Positions 1 through 8,788 of a stretch of DNA of 46,507 bases are shown one piece after another. The notes under the pieces were generated by a model. It had not been told where the DNA came from and did not search any database. It saw only the letters and a list, made by a program, of their open reading frames with translations. The stretch spans positions 1 through 46,507 of the forward strand of contig CALAJQ010000027.1 of assembly GCA_937922785.1 (NCBI GenBank). The letters run 5' to 3'. The position numbers were made by a program, and so were the translations under genes. The stretch is from an uncultured Acidimicrobiales bacterium (lineage in GTDB: Bacteria; Actinomycetota; Acidimicrobiia; Acidimicrobiales; SZUA-35). Position 1 is the stretch's first letter. The number at the start of each line of letters is the position of its first letter.

Positions 1-1047
1 CACGGCACGCTTCGCATCGTTGCCCGCCTCGATGGCGAGCAGGTCATCGAAGCCGAGCCGATCATGGGCTACATGCACCGAGGGTATGAAAAGCTCACCG
101 AGGTCCGCACGTATCCCCAGGTGACCACCCTGGTTAACCGCATCGACTGGTTGGGCAGCTTCGCCAATGAAGTCCCGTTCATTCTCGCCTGCGAGCAGCT
201 CATGGGCATTGAGGCCCCACCCCGGGCCCAGTACATCCGAACGATCCTTTTCGAGATGGCCCGCATGGCGCACGTCACCTTGTTCCTCGGCGACCTCGGC
301 GTCCAACTCGGCGCGGTGACACCGGTCTTCTACGCGTTCCGTGACCGTGAGCATGTGCTCAACCAGATCGAGTCCGCCACCGGTGGTCGGTTCCACCCCA
401 ACTTCGACCGCATCGGCGGAGTAAAGGACGATCTGCCTGCCGGTTGGATTGCTGAAACCAAGCAAGCCCTGGCAAAGATCCTGGAATTCTGCGACATCAT
501 GGAGAACCTCGTTGTCGGCAACGAGATCTTCCAAACCCGCACCCGTGGAATCGGAATCATTCCGGCTGACGTCGCCCTTAGCTACGGCCTAAGCGGTGCC
601 AACGTCCGAGCTTCTGGTGTCGATTGGGACCTCCGTCGCGACAATCCAGTTGGTATGGCTTGGGACAAGGTCGACTGGAAGGTCTGGACTCACCCCGACG
701 GTGACAGCTTTGCCCGATACTGGGTACGCCTTCAGGAGACCCGCGAGGCGTGCAACATCGTCGAGCAGCTTCTCGACACCATCCCCAGTGGCCCGATCAT
801 GGCCAAGGTTCCTCGCATCATCAAGGTTCCCGCCGGCGAATCCTATGTGGCAACTGAAAACCCGCTAGGCGAGATGGGCTACTACATCGTCTCCCAAGGC
901 GGCCTCGAGCCGTTCCGTGTGAAGATTCGGTCGGCCAGCTTTTCGAACATGTCTATTTCCCCGTGGCTACTCAAGGGCAGCTACGTACCCGATGTCATTA
1001 CAATTTTGGCAAGCCTGTATTTCATCCTGGGAGATATCGATCGATGA
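1..1047 (+). CDS. nuoD: NADH-quinone oxidoreductase subunit D (5' end outside window)
   Basis: This is the 49-kDa-type subunit of respiratory complex I, which sits in the peripheral arm and helps form the quinone-binding pocket. The reading frame is open from base 1; the window opens inside the conserved HGTLRIVARLDGE segment, which precedes MGYMHRGYEKL, a hallmark of NuoD. Only the N-terminal portion is missing. The end, LGDIDR, is the usual NuoD C-terminus (GEIDR-like). The stop codon overlaps the nuoH start in an ATGA arrangement, so the two are translationally coupled. In the canonical operon nuoE, nuoF and nuoG would follow; here nuoH follows directly. An ATG at 64 is internal, not the real start. 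Confidence 0.96.
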   Translation, partial: HGTLRIVARLDGEQVIEAEPIMGYMHRGYEKLTEVRTYPQVTTLVNRIDWLGSFANEVPFILACEQLMGIEAPPRAQYIRTILFEMARMAHVTLFLGDLGVQLGAVTPVFYAFRDREHVLNQIESATGGRFHPNFDRIGGVKDDLPAGWIAETKQALAKILEFCDIMENLVVGNEIFQTRTRGIGIIPADVALSYGLSGANVRASGVDWDLRRDNPVGMAWDKVDWKVWTHPDGDSFARYWVRLQETREACNIVEQLLDTIPSGPIMAKVPRIIKVPAGESYVATENPLGEMGYYIVSQGGLEPFRVKIRSASFSNMSISPWLLKGSYVPDVITILASLYFILGDIDR

Positions 1048-2135
1048 TGTCCATGCTGGCTGAAATCCCTTACTGGGGCTCGTCGATAATTCGGGCGGTT
1101 GTCATCACTCTTGTTGTGCTGGCTCCAGCAGGAACGACGGTCTATCTCTACCTCTTCAAGATGGTCTCGTTCATGCAGAGTCGTCTTGGCCCTATGGAGG
1201 CTGGACCGTTTGGCTCGATGCAGCTATTCGCCGAACTGGGTAAGAACGTTCAGAAGGAAGACACTGTTCCGGGCAACGCAGACAAGCTCATTTTTGCGAT
1301 GGCGCCATACGTCGTTCTGTTGTCCACATTCTTGCTGGCAGCGATCATTCCCTTCGGCCCCGATGCCACCTTGGTTACGTTTGATTCCAACCCAGCGATG
1401 GATGGCACCGGCGTATTCGACGGAGCCGGAGTCTTCTACGCACTAGCGGTTACTTCGGTAAGTGTTGTTGGCGTTCTTATGGCCGGCTGGGCCAGCGCAT
1501 CCAAATACTCCCTGCTTGGTGGACTACGGGCTGCCGGCCAGTTGATTGCCTATGAGCTTCCCCTTGTTCTTGCTGTTGTGGGAGTTGTAATCCAGGCCGG
1601 AACCCTCAGCCTGCAAGGCATCATCTTTGCCCAGTACGAAGGTGAGATCTTCGGCATGGGCGCAATCGGCAACCCCTACATTCTCACCCAGTTTGTTGGC
1701 TTCTTCATCTTTATGGTGGCGGTTCAGGCCGAGCTTGCTCAGACACCTTTTGATATGCCAGTTGCAGAGTCTGAGCTTGTAGCCGGCTACATGACCGAGT
1801 ACTCGGGCTTCCGGTTCCTAATGTTCTTCATTGGCGAATTTGCTTCCGCCAACATCTTTGCTTTCCTGGCTTCGGTTCTATTCCTCGGCGGCTGGGCTGT
1901 TCCTCCGTTCGTTCTCGAAGCGCTCGACATCGGTCTTGATTCGAACCTTATGAACTTCCTCGGGCCGCTTGTGATGCTCACGAAGATGCTGCTCCTCACG
2001 TTTGTTATCTACTTCGTTCGCTTCACCTACCCTCGGTTCCGTGAAGATCAACTCCAGCGCTTTGCTTGGAAGTTCCTAATCCCGCTGTCGCTGGTAAACA
2101 TCGCCATCACTGCGGTTCTCAAGGTGGTGTTCTAA
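1044..2135 (+). CDS. nuoH: NADH-quinone oxidoreductase subunit H
   Basis: This integral membrane subunit of complex I connects the peripheral arm to the proton-pumping arm and forms part of the quinone chamber. The protein is 363 residues with about eight hydrophobic segments. It carries the family signatures RLGPMEAGPFGSMQ near residue 40 and the acidic loop ELAQTPFDMPVAESELVAGYMTEYSG, here shown in two parts as QTPFDMPVAESELVAG and YMTEYSGFRF. The start at ATG 1044 overlaps the nuoD stop (ATGA) and has GGGAG about 10 nt upstream. The frame stays open upstream, but an extension to 963 would run into nuoD and resembles nothing in the family. The stop codon overlaps the nuoI start (TAATG). Confidence 0.96.
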   Translation: MMSMLAEIPYWGSSIIRAVVITLVVLAPAGTTVYLYLFKMVSFMQSRLGPMEAGPFGSMQLFAELGKNVQKEDTVPGNADKLIFAMAPYVVLLSTFLLAAIIPFGPDATLVTFDSNPAMDGTGVFDGAGVFYALAVTSVSVVGVLMAGWASASKYSLLGGLRAAGQLIAYELPLVLAVVGVVIQAGTLSLQGIIFAQYEGEIFGMGAIGNPYILTQFVGFFIFMVAVQAELAQTPFDMPVAESELVAGYMTEYSGFRFLMFFIGEFASANIFAFLASVLFLGGWAVPPFVLEALDIGLDSNLMNFLGPLVMLTKMLLLTFVIYFVRFTYPRFREDQLQRFAWKFLIPLSLVNIAITAVLKVVF

Positions 2136-2635
2136 TGGGTCTAGTTCCTGGACTAGTTAAGGGTCTTGGCGTAACCGCCAAGGCACTCGTAAAGACAGTT
2201 ACTCAGGGAGCTGAGACTGTTCAGTATCCTCACGTAAAGGAAGACCCAGTCCCTCGAGCCCGAGGCGTGATTGCTCTTCACCAGGACAACTGCACCTCGT
2301 GCATGCTGTGTGTGCGCGAGTGCCCGGACTGGTGCATTTACATCGAAGGCCACAAAGAGCTAGCGCCACCACGACGAGCCGGCGGCAAGCCACGTTCGGT
2401 TAACAAGCTGGACCGCTTCGACATCGACTACAGCCTTTGCATGTACTGCGGTATTTGTGTTGAGGTATGTCCGTTTGAGGCGCTGTTCTGGACGCCTGAG
2501 TACGAGTACTCAGAAATCAAGATTGCCGACCTGTTGCATGACAAGTCGAAGCTAAGTCAGTGGATGGAAACCGTCCCAGACTTCGAGAGCTATGAAGCTG
2601 GCGCAGAGGTAAAGCAGAAGAAGGTTCCTAGATGA
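2135..2635 (+). CDS. nuoI: NADH-quinone oxidoreductase subunit I (8Fe ferredoxin)
   Basis: NuoI is the peripheral-arm subunit that carries clusters N6a and N6b and passes electrons towards quinone. The 166-residue protein has two ferredoxin motifs, CTSCMLCVRECP and CMYCGICVEVCP, each with the four cysteines expected for a 4Fe-4S cluster. Between them lies the typical KLDRFDIDYSL linker. The ATG at 2135 shares its A with the nuoH stop (TAATG); the open frame upstream to 2066 lies within nuoH and is not needed. The 3' end overlaps nuoJ by ATGA. If no NADH module exists in this organism, NuoI would be the natural docking point for an alternative electron donor; that is inference. Confidence 0.96.
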   Translation: MGLVPGLVKGLGVTAKALVKTVTQGAETVQYPHVKEDPVPRARGVIALHQDNCTSCMLCVRECPDWCIYIEGHKELAPPRRAGGKPRSVNKLDRFDIDYSLCMYCGICVEVCPFEALFWTPEYEYSEIKIADLLHDKSKLSQWMETVPDFESYEAGAEVKQKKVPR

Positions 2636-3168
2636 GCCAACTCGCAATGCTTGCCGCCGAAACGCAAGAGATAGCTACCAACTTCTTCTTCTACACAATT
2701 GCCATTGTGTCGGTGCTGTCCGCACTGAAGATGGTGACCACAGACAACGTCGTCCACTCGGCGCTGTGGCTGCTTATCGTGCTTGCGTCGGTTGCAGCTG
2801 TTTATGTGTTCCTCGGCGCAGAGTTTGCTGCGGCGACCCAAATCCTTGTTTACATCGGCGCCATCTTGGTGCTGTTGCTCTTTGGCGTGATGCTCACCCG
2901 GGCCCAAATTGGCCACGAGGATGACCTCAATCATCCCCAGCCCATGCAGGGCCTTATGGTCGCTGTCATATTGTTCGCAACCATGGTCTACGCCCTGGCC
3001 GACGCCTTCGGCACCACACGGCTGGATGCACTTTCTGAGCAACGGGTCGAGCGCACTGACGCAGTCGCCGACGCAATCTTTTCCACCTACATCGTTCCCT
3101 TCGAAGCGATTTCGGTTCTCCTGTTGGCAGCGCTTATTGGCGCCATCGTCGTAGCTAGGAGGGACTGA
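2632..3168 (+). CDS. nuoJ: NADH-quinone oxidoreductase subunit J
   Basis: This is a small membrane subunit of the complex I pumping arm. The 178-residue protein has about five hydrophobic helices and the conserved segment [17 protein letters not shown], followed by FGVMLT, which is diagnostic for NuoJ. It starts with ATG overlapping the nuoI stop (ATGA), and its TGA overlaps the nuoK ATG (TGATG). The N-terminal stretch [15 protein letters not shown] is slightly longer than in enterobacterial homologues. Confidence 0.95.
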   Translation: MSQLAMLAAETQEIATNFFFYTIAIVSVLSALKMVTTDNVVHSALWLLIVLASVAAVYVFLGAEFAAATQILVYIGAILVLLLFGVMLTRAQIGHEDDLNHPQPMQGLMVAVILFATMVYALADAFGTTRLDALSEQRVERTDAVADAIFSTYIVPFEAISVLLLAALIGAIVVARRD

Positions 3169-3467
3169 TGCTTCTTAACCAGTTCTTGGGCCTCGCCGCA
3201 ATCTTGTTCTGCATCGGCGTGTACGGCGTACTGACCCGCCGCAACGGCGTCATGGTCTTGATGAGTATCGAACTCATTCTTAACGCTGTGAACATCAACC
3301 TCGTTGCCTTTGGCGCCTACCAAGGCGACGTTGGCGGCCAAGTTTTTGCACTATTCGTAATTGCAGTGGCCGCAGCCGAAGTTGGTGTTGGTCTAGCCAT
3401 TGTGCTGTTGATTTATCGCAATCGACGCAGCATTGATGTGTCCGAAGCAGATCTGCTTCAGGGGTAG
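3168..3467 (+). CDS. nuoK: NADH-quinone oxidoreductase subunit K
   Basis: NuoK is a three-helix antiporter-like subunit of the complex I membrane arm. The protein is 99 residues, the normal family length. It contains the conserved [17 protein letters not shown] segment with the essential membrane glutamate and the second glutamate in [11 protein letters not shown]. It begins immediately at the nuoJ stop (TGATG) and is followed 5 nt later by nuoL. Confidence 0.96.
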   Translation: MLLNQFLGLAAILFCIGVYGVLTRRNGVMVLMSIELILNAVNINLVAFGAYQGDVGGQVFALFVIAVAAAEVGVGLAIVLLIYRNRRSIDVSEADLLQG

Positions 3468-3472
3468 AGAAG

Positions 3473-5680
3473 ATGTTATTAGCCGCTGGGGCCTCCGAAA
3501 CCTTCACACCTGAGTCGTGGTTCTTCGACAACGCCTGGACTATTCCAGCGTTGCCTTGTGCTGCGTTTATTCTCATCCTTCTCTTTGGCAAGAGGTTGCC
3601 ATACAAGGGTGCCGAAATCGGTATCGCTTCTGTTGTGACAGCTCTTGGCCTGGCAATCTTGACAACCGGCGCCTGGGTCGGCGAATACGAGAGCCACCAA
3701 GGCAGCCACTCCGCAGAAGCAGTTACACAAGATGTCGAACTCGCTCAAGATACTGACAGTTTCGAAATTGCCGCTGACGCGGGCGAAGGTGGAGAAGGCC
3801 ACGTCAAGGCTGAACCGGTTGTGCGCAAGCTCGACTGGTTGTCTTCCAACGGCAAGAGCTTTGGCATAGGCACATTGGTTGATGGCCAAAGCGTCATGAT
3901 GCTTCTGGTTGTCACGTTTATTTCAACGCTCGTGCACGTCTATTCCACTGATTACGTGCACGGTGATCGTAGATTCACCCACTATTTCGCGTTCTTGTCT
4001 CTGTTTACCTCGGCCATGCTCTTTATGGTCTTGTCGGCTACGACGCTTCAGCTAATCGTCGGATGGGAGCTTGTGGGCGTCTGCTCCTTTGTGCTGATCG
4101 GCCACTGGTGGGAAGAGAAAGCCAACTCTGACGCGGCCATGAAGGCGTTTCTAACCAACCGCGTAGGAGATATCGGTCTGCTAATCGGCATGACGATTTT
4201 GTTCTTCGCCGCTGGCAACACGTTCGACATTCTCGACATCAACGATGCAGCCATAAATGGCGAGATAGCACACAGCACCCTCACGTGGGCCTCGATCTGT
4301 CTAATGGCTGCAGTCATGTCAAAGTCGGGCCAGTTCATTCTGCACACCTGGCTGCCAGACGCTATGGCTGGACCAACCCCAGTTTCGGCCCTGATCCACG
4401 CCGCCACCATGGTTGTTGCCGGCGTTTACATGGTCGGCCGTCTCTACCCGGTCTTCTGGGACGGCATGAGCATCGCCGGTTCTTCCATCAACCTGATGGC
4501 TTTGATCGGTGGCATCACGTGTGTCTTCGGTGGAGCTTTGGCGTTTGTACAGCGAGACATCAAAAAGGTTCTGGCCTACTCAACTGTTTCTCAGTTGGGC
4601 TACATGGTCATGGCTCTGGGCGTCGGTGCTTGGACTGCGGCAATGTTCCACCTGTTCACCCACGCGTTCTTCAAGGCCTGTCTGTTCCTTGGTGCTGGCT
4701 CGGTTAGCCACGCCTGCCACCACAGCTTCGACATGAAGGCCGACATGGGTGGCTTGCGCAAGTACATGCCAACTACCCACAAGACATTCCTAATTGCTTC
4801 CGGTGCCTTGGCTGGAATCCCCCCGCTTGCTGGCTTCTGGAGCAAGGACGAAATCCTTGCTGGAACTGGCGGCTGGCCAGGAACAAACGGCAACGGCACC
4901 TATTACATCATCTTCGCAATGGGCATGCTTACTGCAGCCATGACTGCGGCCTACATGGCTCGCACTATCTGGTTGACCTTCTACGGCGATTACCGAGGCC
5001 ACGAAGAACCACACGAAAGTGGCAAGCGCATCACGGTTCCTTTGATGATCTTGGCATTCCTCGCAGTTGTCGCCGGCTTCTTCAACATGCCCTCGCAATG
5101 GGTCGGCGACGGTCTTGGGCTGAAGTTCGAACAGTGGGTTGAGCCAGCAGGCACTCGATTGCCTGGCAACTTCACTCACGCAAAGCCCAGCATCTCTCTA
5201 GCCATTGTGGCCTCGTTGCTTGCGGTCGCTGCTGGTGCGTTTGTTTGGAATTACTACAAGAAGCTCTACGCCAAGGATCCCAAGGCAACCGAATACACAG
5301 ACGGTTTGGCCTCACGCATGCCGCTGGCGGCAAGCGCTCACAAGGTCTTGGAAGAGAAGTACTACCTCGACCACCTCTATACCGACACCATTGCAGCAGG
5401 CACAAAGGGCCCATTGGCCCGAGCTGCATATTGGTTCAACCAGAACATCCTCGACGGCATCGTCGATGGTGCAGGCAAGGGCTCAGTTGGCCTCGGCCGC
5501 TTTATTTACAAGTACATCGACCAAGGCACAATTGATGCCACGGTCAACCAGACCGCAGCCGGTGCTGGACAGTCCGGCGGAATTCTCCGTCGGGTCCAGA
5601 GCGGCAAAATTCGTCAGTATGCAACCCTGATGTTTGGCGCAGCAGCAGTGCTGGTCGCCATCTTCATGGCGGCTGTGTAA
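3473..5680 (+). CDS. nuoL: NADH-quinone oxidoreductase subunit L
   Basis: NuoL is the largest antiporter-like proton-pumping subunit, at the distal end of the complex I membrane arm. It is 735 residues, somewhat long for the family. Visible family motifs include YSTDYVHGD, WELVGVCSFVLIGHWW, the pump-channel segment HTWLPDAMAGPTPVSALIHA and LAYSTVSQLGYMV. The C-terminal part holds the lateral amphipathic helix region ending in an extra membrane segment. An acidic insert of about 45 residues (roughly residues 72-118, rich in Glu, Asp and Ala) lies between the second hydrophobic helix and the DGQSVMMLLVVT segment, where many homologues have a short loop. Start ATG 3473 is preceded by AGAGAAG. 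Confidence 0.96.
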   Translation: MLLAAGASETFTPESWFFDNAWTIPALPCAAFILILLFGKRLPYKGAEIGIASVVTALGLAILTTGAWVGEYESHQGSHSAEAVTQDVELAQDTDSFEIAADAGEGGEGHVKAEPVVRKLDWLSSNGKSFGIGTLVDGQSVMMLLVVTFISTLVHVYSTDYVHGDRRFTHYFAFLSLFTSAMLFMVLSATTLQLIVGWELVGVCSFVLIGHWWEEKANSDAAMKAFLTNRVGDIGLLIGMTILFFAAGNTFDILDINDAAINGEIAHSTLTWASICLMAAVMSKSGQFILHTWLPDAMAGPTPVSALIHAATMVVAGVYMVGRLYPVFWDGMSIAGSSINLMALIGGITCVFGGALAFVQRDIKKVLAYSTVSQLGYMVMALGVGAWTAAMFHLFTHAFFKACLFLGAGSVSHACHHSFDMKADMGGLRKYMPTTHKTFLIASGALAGIPPLAGFWSKDEILAGTGGWPGTNGNGTYYIIFAMGMLTAAMTAAYMARTIWLTFYGDYRGHEEPHESGKRITVPLMILAFLAVVAGFFNMPSQWVGDGLGLKFEQWVEPAGTRLPGNFTHAKPSISLAIVASLLAVAAGAFVWNYYKKLYAKDPKATEYTDGLASRMPLAASAHKVLEEKYYLDHLYTDTIAAGTKGPLARAAYWFNQNILDGIVDGAGKGSVGLGRFIYKYIDQGTIDATVNQTAAGAGQSGGILRRVQSGKIRQYATLMFGAAAVLVAIFMAAV

Positions 5681-5713
5681 GCAGTCAATGTGAAAGTAGA
5701 ACGGAACTAATTC

Positions 5714-7267
5714 ATGACCGAATTCTTCAATGACTGGGGTATCACCGCACTGGTGTTCCTGCCACTGGTGGGCGCCCTGTTGATGATGCTCGTCCCAGCA
5801 AAGGACGAAGAACTTCACAAAACCATCGCCTTAGGCACAACGGTGATTACTGGCGTCCTCGGTGGGTTCATGCTGTGGGACTTCTGGGGCATGGGCAAGG
5901 CCAACTGGAGCACGCTGCAGTACGTCCAGGACCGCACCTGGATCGACGTAATCAACGCTCGCTACTTCGTAGGTATTGACGGCATCTCGGCACCGCTGAT
6001 CGCATTGACACTTCTCGTAGTGCCTCTAGTACTCATTTACAGCTGGAACCACATTCCGAACCCAGGCAACGCCAAGATGTTCCTAATCCTCATTCTGGTT
6101 CTTCACACCGGAATGCTGGGCAGCTTTGTTGCCCAAGACTTGGTGCTCTTCTTCGTGTTCTTCGAAGTGGTTCTGCTGCCCATGTACTTCATGATTGGGG
6201 TTTGGGGTGGCGAACAGCGCCTGTATGCCGCAATCAAGTTCTTCCTGTTCACGTTGTTCGGCTCGGCCCTCATGCTGGTTAGCTTCTTAGCCCTGTACTG
6301 GGTCACTGGTGGAACCACGTTCTCAATTCCAGGGTTGGCCGATCAGGTCGCCGCAGGCGACATTGCTCTCGGTACTCAGGTCGCAATCTTTGGTGGCATG
6401 TTCTTGGGCTTTGGCATCAAGGTGCCGATGTTCCCATTCCACACCTGGCTGCCTGACGCTCACACTCAAGCGCCAACTCAGGGTTCGGTCATCTTGGCTG
6501 CAGTCCTTCTGAAGTTGGGTACTTATGGTTTCGTCCGCATTGCAATCCCAATCCTGCCCGAAGCTGCCGTCGAGTGGGCCCCATGGATTGGCTTGCTTGC
6601 GGTAATTGGAATCATCTACGGAGCGCTTGGCTGTCTGGCCCAGACCGACATGAAGCGTCTAATCGCTTTCTCCTCAGTAGCTCACATGGGTTACGTGATG
6701 TTGGGAATCGCGACCCTGACACCGTTTGGTATCAACGCTGCGATCTTTGGCATGGTTGCTCACGGTCTGATCACTGGCATGTTGTTCTTCATTGCTGGCT
6801 CGGTAAAGGATCGATTCCACACGCTAGAAATCAAGCGCCTAGGTGGCTTGTTGGTCCAAGCCCCGAAAATGGGTTGGATCCTTGGGTTCTGCACCATGGC
6901 CTCTTTGGGACTCCCCGGCCTTGCTGGTTTCTGGGGCGAGTTCCCGGCCATCTTGGCTGCTTACAGCCCAGCCGAAGGCATAAGCACCACCCTGTTCCGG
7001 GTCTACATGGTGATCGCCGCTCTCGGTACCGTGCTTGCCGCCGGTTACTTGTTGTGGCTGCTTCAGCGAACCGCGTTCGGTACACCGTCAGAAGAGTTTG
7101 CTGACGATCCCGAGATCGTAGACATGCACGCCAGCGAATGGATTGCCTGGCTACCCCTTCTTGTACTGATCGTCTTCTTCGGCTTCTTGCCTGGAATCAT
7201 CTTTGACCTAACCGACGGCACTGTTGTTGACCGACTCGGCTCACTGGTTGCTGAGGGCTCTCCATAA
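5714..7267 (+). CDS. nuoM: NADH-quinone oxidoreductase subunit M
   Basis: NuoM is an antiporter-like membrane subunit of complex I. It is 517 residues with about fourteen hydrophobic helices. The motifs FFEVVLLPMYFMIGVWGG, FHTWLPDAHTQAPTQGSV and IAFSSVAHMGYVMLG carry the conserved Glu, Lys and His of the proton channel in this family. It sits 33 nt after nuoL; the stop TAA overlaps the nuoN start (TAATG). Confidence 0.96.
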   Translation: MTEFFNDWGITALVFLPLVGALLMMLVPAKDEELHKTIALGTTVITGVLGGFMLWDFWGMGKANWSTLQYVQDRTWIDVINARYFVGIDGISAPLIALTLLVVPLVLIYSWNHIPNPGNAKMFLILILVLHTGMLGSFVAQDLVLFFVFFEVVLLPMYFMIGVWGGEQRLYAAIKFFLFTLFGSALMLVSFLALYWVTGGTTFSIPGLADQVAAGDIALGTQVAIFGGMFLGFGIKVPMFPFHTWLPDAHTQAPTQGSVILAAVLLKLGTYGFVRIAIPILPEAAVEWAPWIGLLAVIGIIYGALGCLAQTDMKRLIAFSSVAHMGYVMLGIATLTPFGINAAIFGMVAHGLITGMLFFIAGSVKDRFHTLEIKRLGGLLVQAPKMGWILGFCTMASLGLPGLAGFWGEFPAILAAYSPAEGISTTLFRVYMVIAALGTVLAAGYLLWLLQRTAFGTPSEEFADDPEIVDMHASEWIAWLPLLVLIVFFGFLPGIIFDLTDGTVVDRLGSLVAEGSP

Positions 7268-8781
7268 TGGTGGCAACCCTGCTGGGAATCTTGGCCCAGA
7301 TCGAACAGGCGCCCTTTGTTCGCCCGGCAATCGACTGGCATGCGGTCGCGCCTGAGCTAGTGCTGCTAGCGGGCGGTGCTTTAGTGACAGTCTTCGATCT
7401 GATCTTCATGGAGCGAGGCCGTAAGTACATCCCAACTCTTACAGGCCTCACCTTCTTGGCTGCCCTCGTTCCGGTGCTGACGCTGTGGGACAACGGGATC
7501 GCTCGGTCTCTTTTTGATGGTGCGTACATCACCGACCGATATGCGTTGGTTCTGAAAGCCCTGTTCCTGTTGTCTGGCTATGTCATCGTGCTCATGTCGA
7601 CCAACTACATGGCTGAGGGCGACTACTACGACTCTGAGTACTACCAGCTGATCTCAGCTTCGATCCTTGGCATGTTGGTTATGGCGTCCAGCCGTGACCT
7701 CATCGGCATATTTGTTGCGCTAGAGCTGATCTCCATCCCCGCCTACCTCATGGCGGCTTGGCGCAAGCGAGATCTCAAGTCGAATGAGGCTGGCCTTAAG
7801 TACATGCTGATGGGCGTGTTCGCTTCGGCGATCATGCTTTATGGCATGAGCCTGCTTTACGGACTGACCGGTGACACGAAGCTCCGCAGCATTAGCAGCG
7901 CCATTGCGGATCAGGGAACTACCCCGATCATCACGATGGCAATCATCTTTGTGATCATCGGCTTTGGTTTCAAAGTGTCGGCAGTTCCTTTCCACACCTG
8001 GGCCCCAGACACCTACGAGGGTGCGCCGACTCCGCTTACAGCATTCTTAGCAGTGGCTTCAAAGGCTGCAGGTTTTGTGGCGCTTATGAACGTGGTGCTT
8101 TACGCCTTTGAGTTCCAGCCCGAAATCGCCGAACCCTTCATTTGGCTACTTTCAGCTGCCACCATGACTGTTGGAAACCTGATCGCAATTCGCCAAACAA
8201 ACGTCGTTCGCCTCTTGGCCTATTCGGGAGTTGCTCAGGCGGGCTACATGCTGGCTCCGTTAGCTGTCTATGAAGTGAACGGCATTGAAGCATCAGCCTC
8301 AGCAGTAGTCACATACTTGGTGATCTATGCGGCAATGAACCTTGGTGCCTTCGCTGTAATCATGGCGGCGGCTCGTCGAACCCGCTCTGGCGAGATCGAC
8401 TCATACCGAGGAATGCTCAATTGGGCGCCCGGCCTTACCGTCCTGATGACAATCTTCTTGTTCTCCCTGGCCGGCATACCACCATTTGGTGGATGGTTCG
8501 CCAAGTTCGAAGTCTTCCGAGTGCTACTGACCGGCAACACCTTCAGTGGTGTTTCTCTGGCCGTAATCGCAGCGGTCAACTCAGTTGTGGCAGCGTTCTA
8601 CTACCTAAACATCATGAAGAACATGTGGTTCATGGATGCGCCAGAAGGCACCGACCAATCGAAACTGAAGATCCCATCTCCATTGGTGGCAGCACTGGCA
8701 ATAACGCTGATCGTCACTTTGGTAACAGGCACAGTGCTTGCTGGTCCTCTCCGCAACGCAACAGACTTCCTAGCTTTCTAA
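7267..8781 (+). CDS. nuoN: NADH-quinone oxidoreductase subunit N
   Basis: NuoN is the third antiporter-like subunit of the complex I membrane arm. It is 504 residues with the family motifs LELISIPAYLMAAW, PFHTWAPDTYEGAPTPLTA, LLAYSGVAQAGYML and FSLAGIPPFGGWFAK. It is the last nuo gene of the operon and starts at the nuoM stop (TAATG). The next gene, a MidA/NDUFAF7-like methyltransferase, begins only 7 nt after its stop and is likely in the same transcript. Confidence 0.96.
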   Translation: MVATLLGILAQIEQAPFVRPAIDWHAVAPELVLLAGGALVTVFDLIFMERGRKYIPTLTGLTFLAALVPVLTLWDNGIARSLFDGAYITDRYALVLKALFLLSGYVIVLMSTNYMAEGDYYDSEYYQLISASILGMLVMASSRDLIGIFVALELISIPAYLMAAWRKRDLKSNEAGLKYMLMGVFASAIMLYGMSLLYGLTGDTKLRSISSAIADQGTTPIITMAIIFVIIGFGFKVSAVPFHTWAPDTYEGAPTPLTAFLAVASKAAGFVALMNVVLYAFEFQPEIAEPFIWLLSAATMTVGNLIAIRQTNVVRLLAYSGVAQAGYMLAPLAVYEVNGIEASASAVVTYLVIYAAMNLGAFAVIMAAARRTRSGEIDSYRGMLNWAPGLTVLMTIFLFSLAGIPPFGGWFAKFEVFRVLLTGNTFSGVSLAVIAAVNSVVAAFYYLNIMKNMWFMDAPEGTDQSKLKIPSPLVAALAITLIVTLVTGTVLAGPLRNATDFLAF

Positions 8782-8788
8782 GCCACAA

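Noticed and set aside
963-1043. N-terminal extension of nuoH upstream of 1044
   Set aside because: Lies within nuoD, and the extra 27 residues do not look like NuoH; ATGA overlap and ribosome site support 1044.
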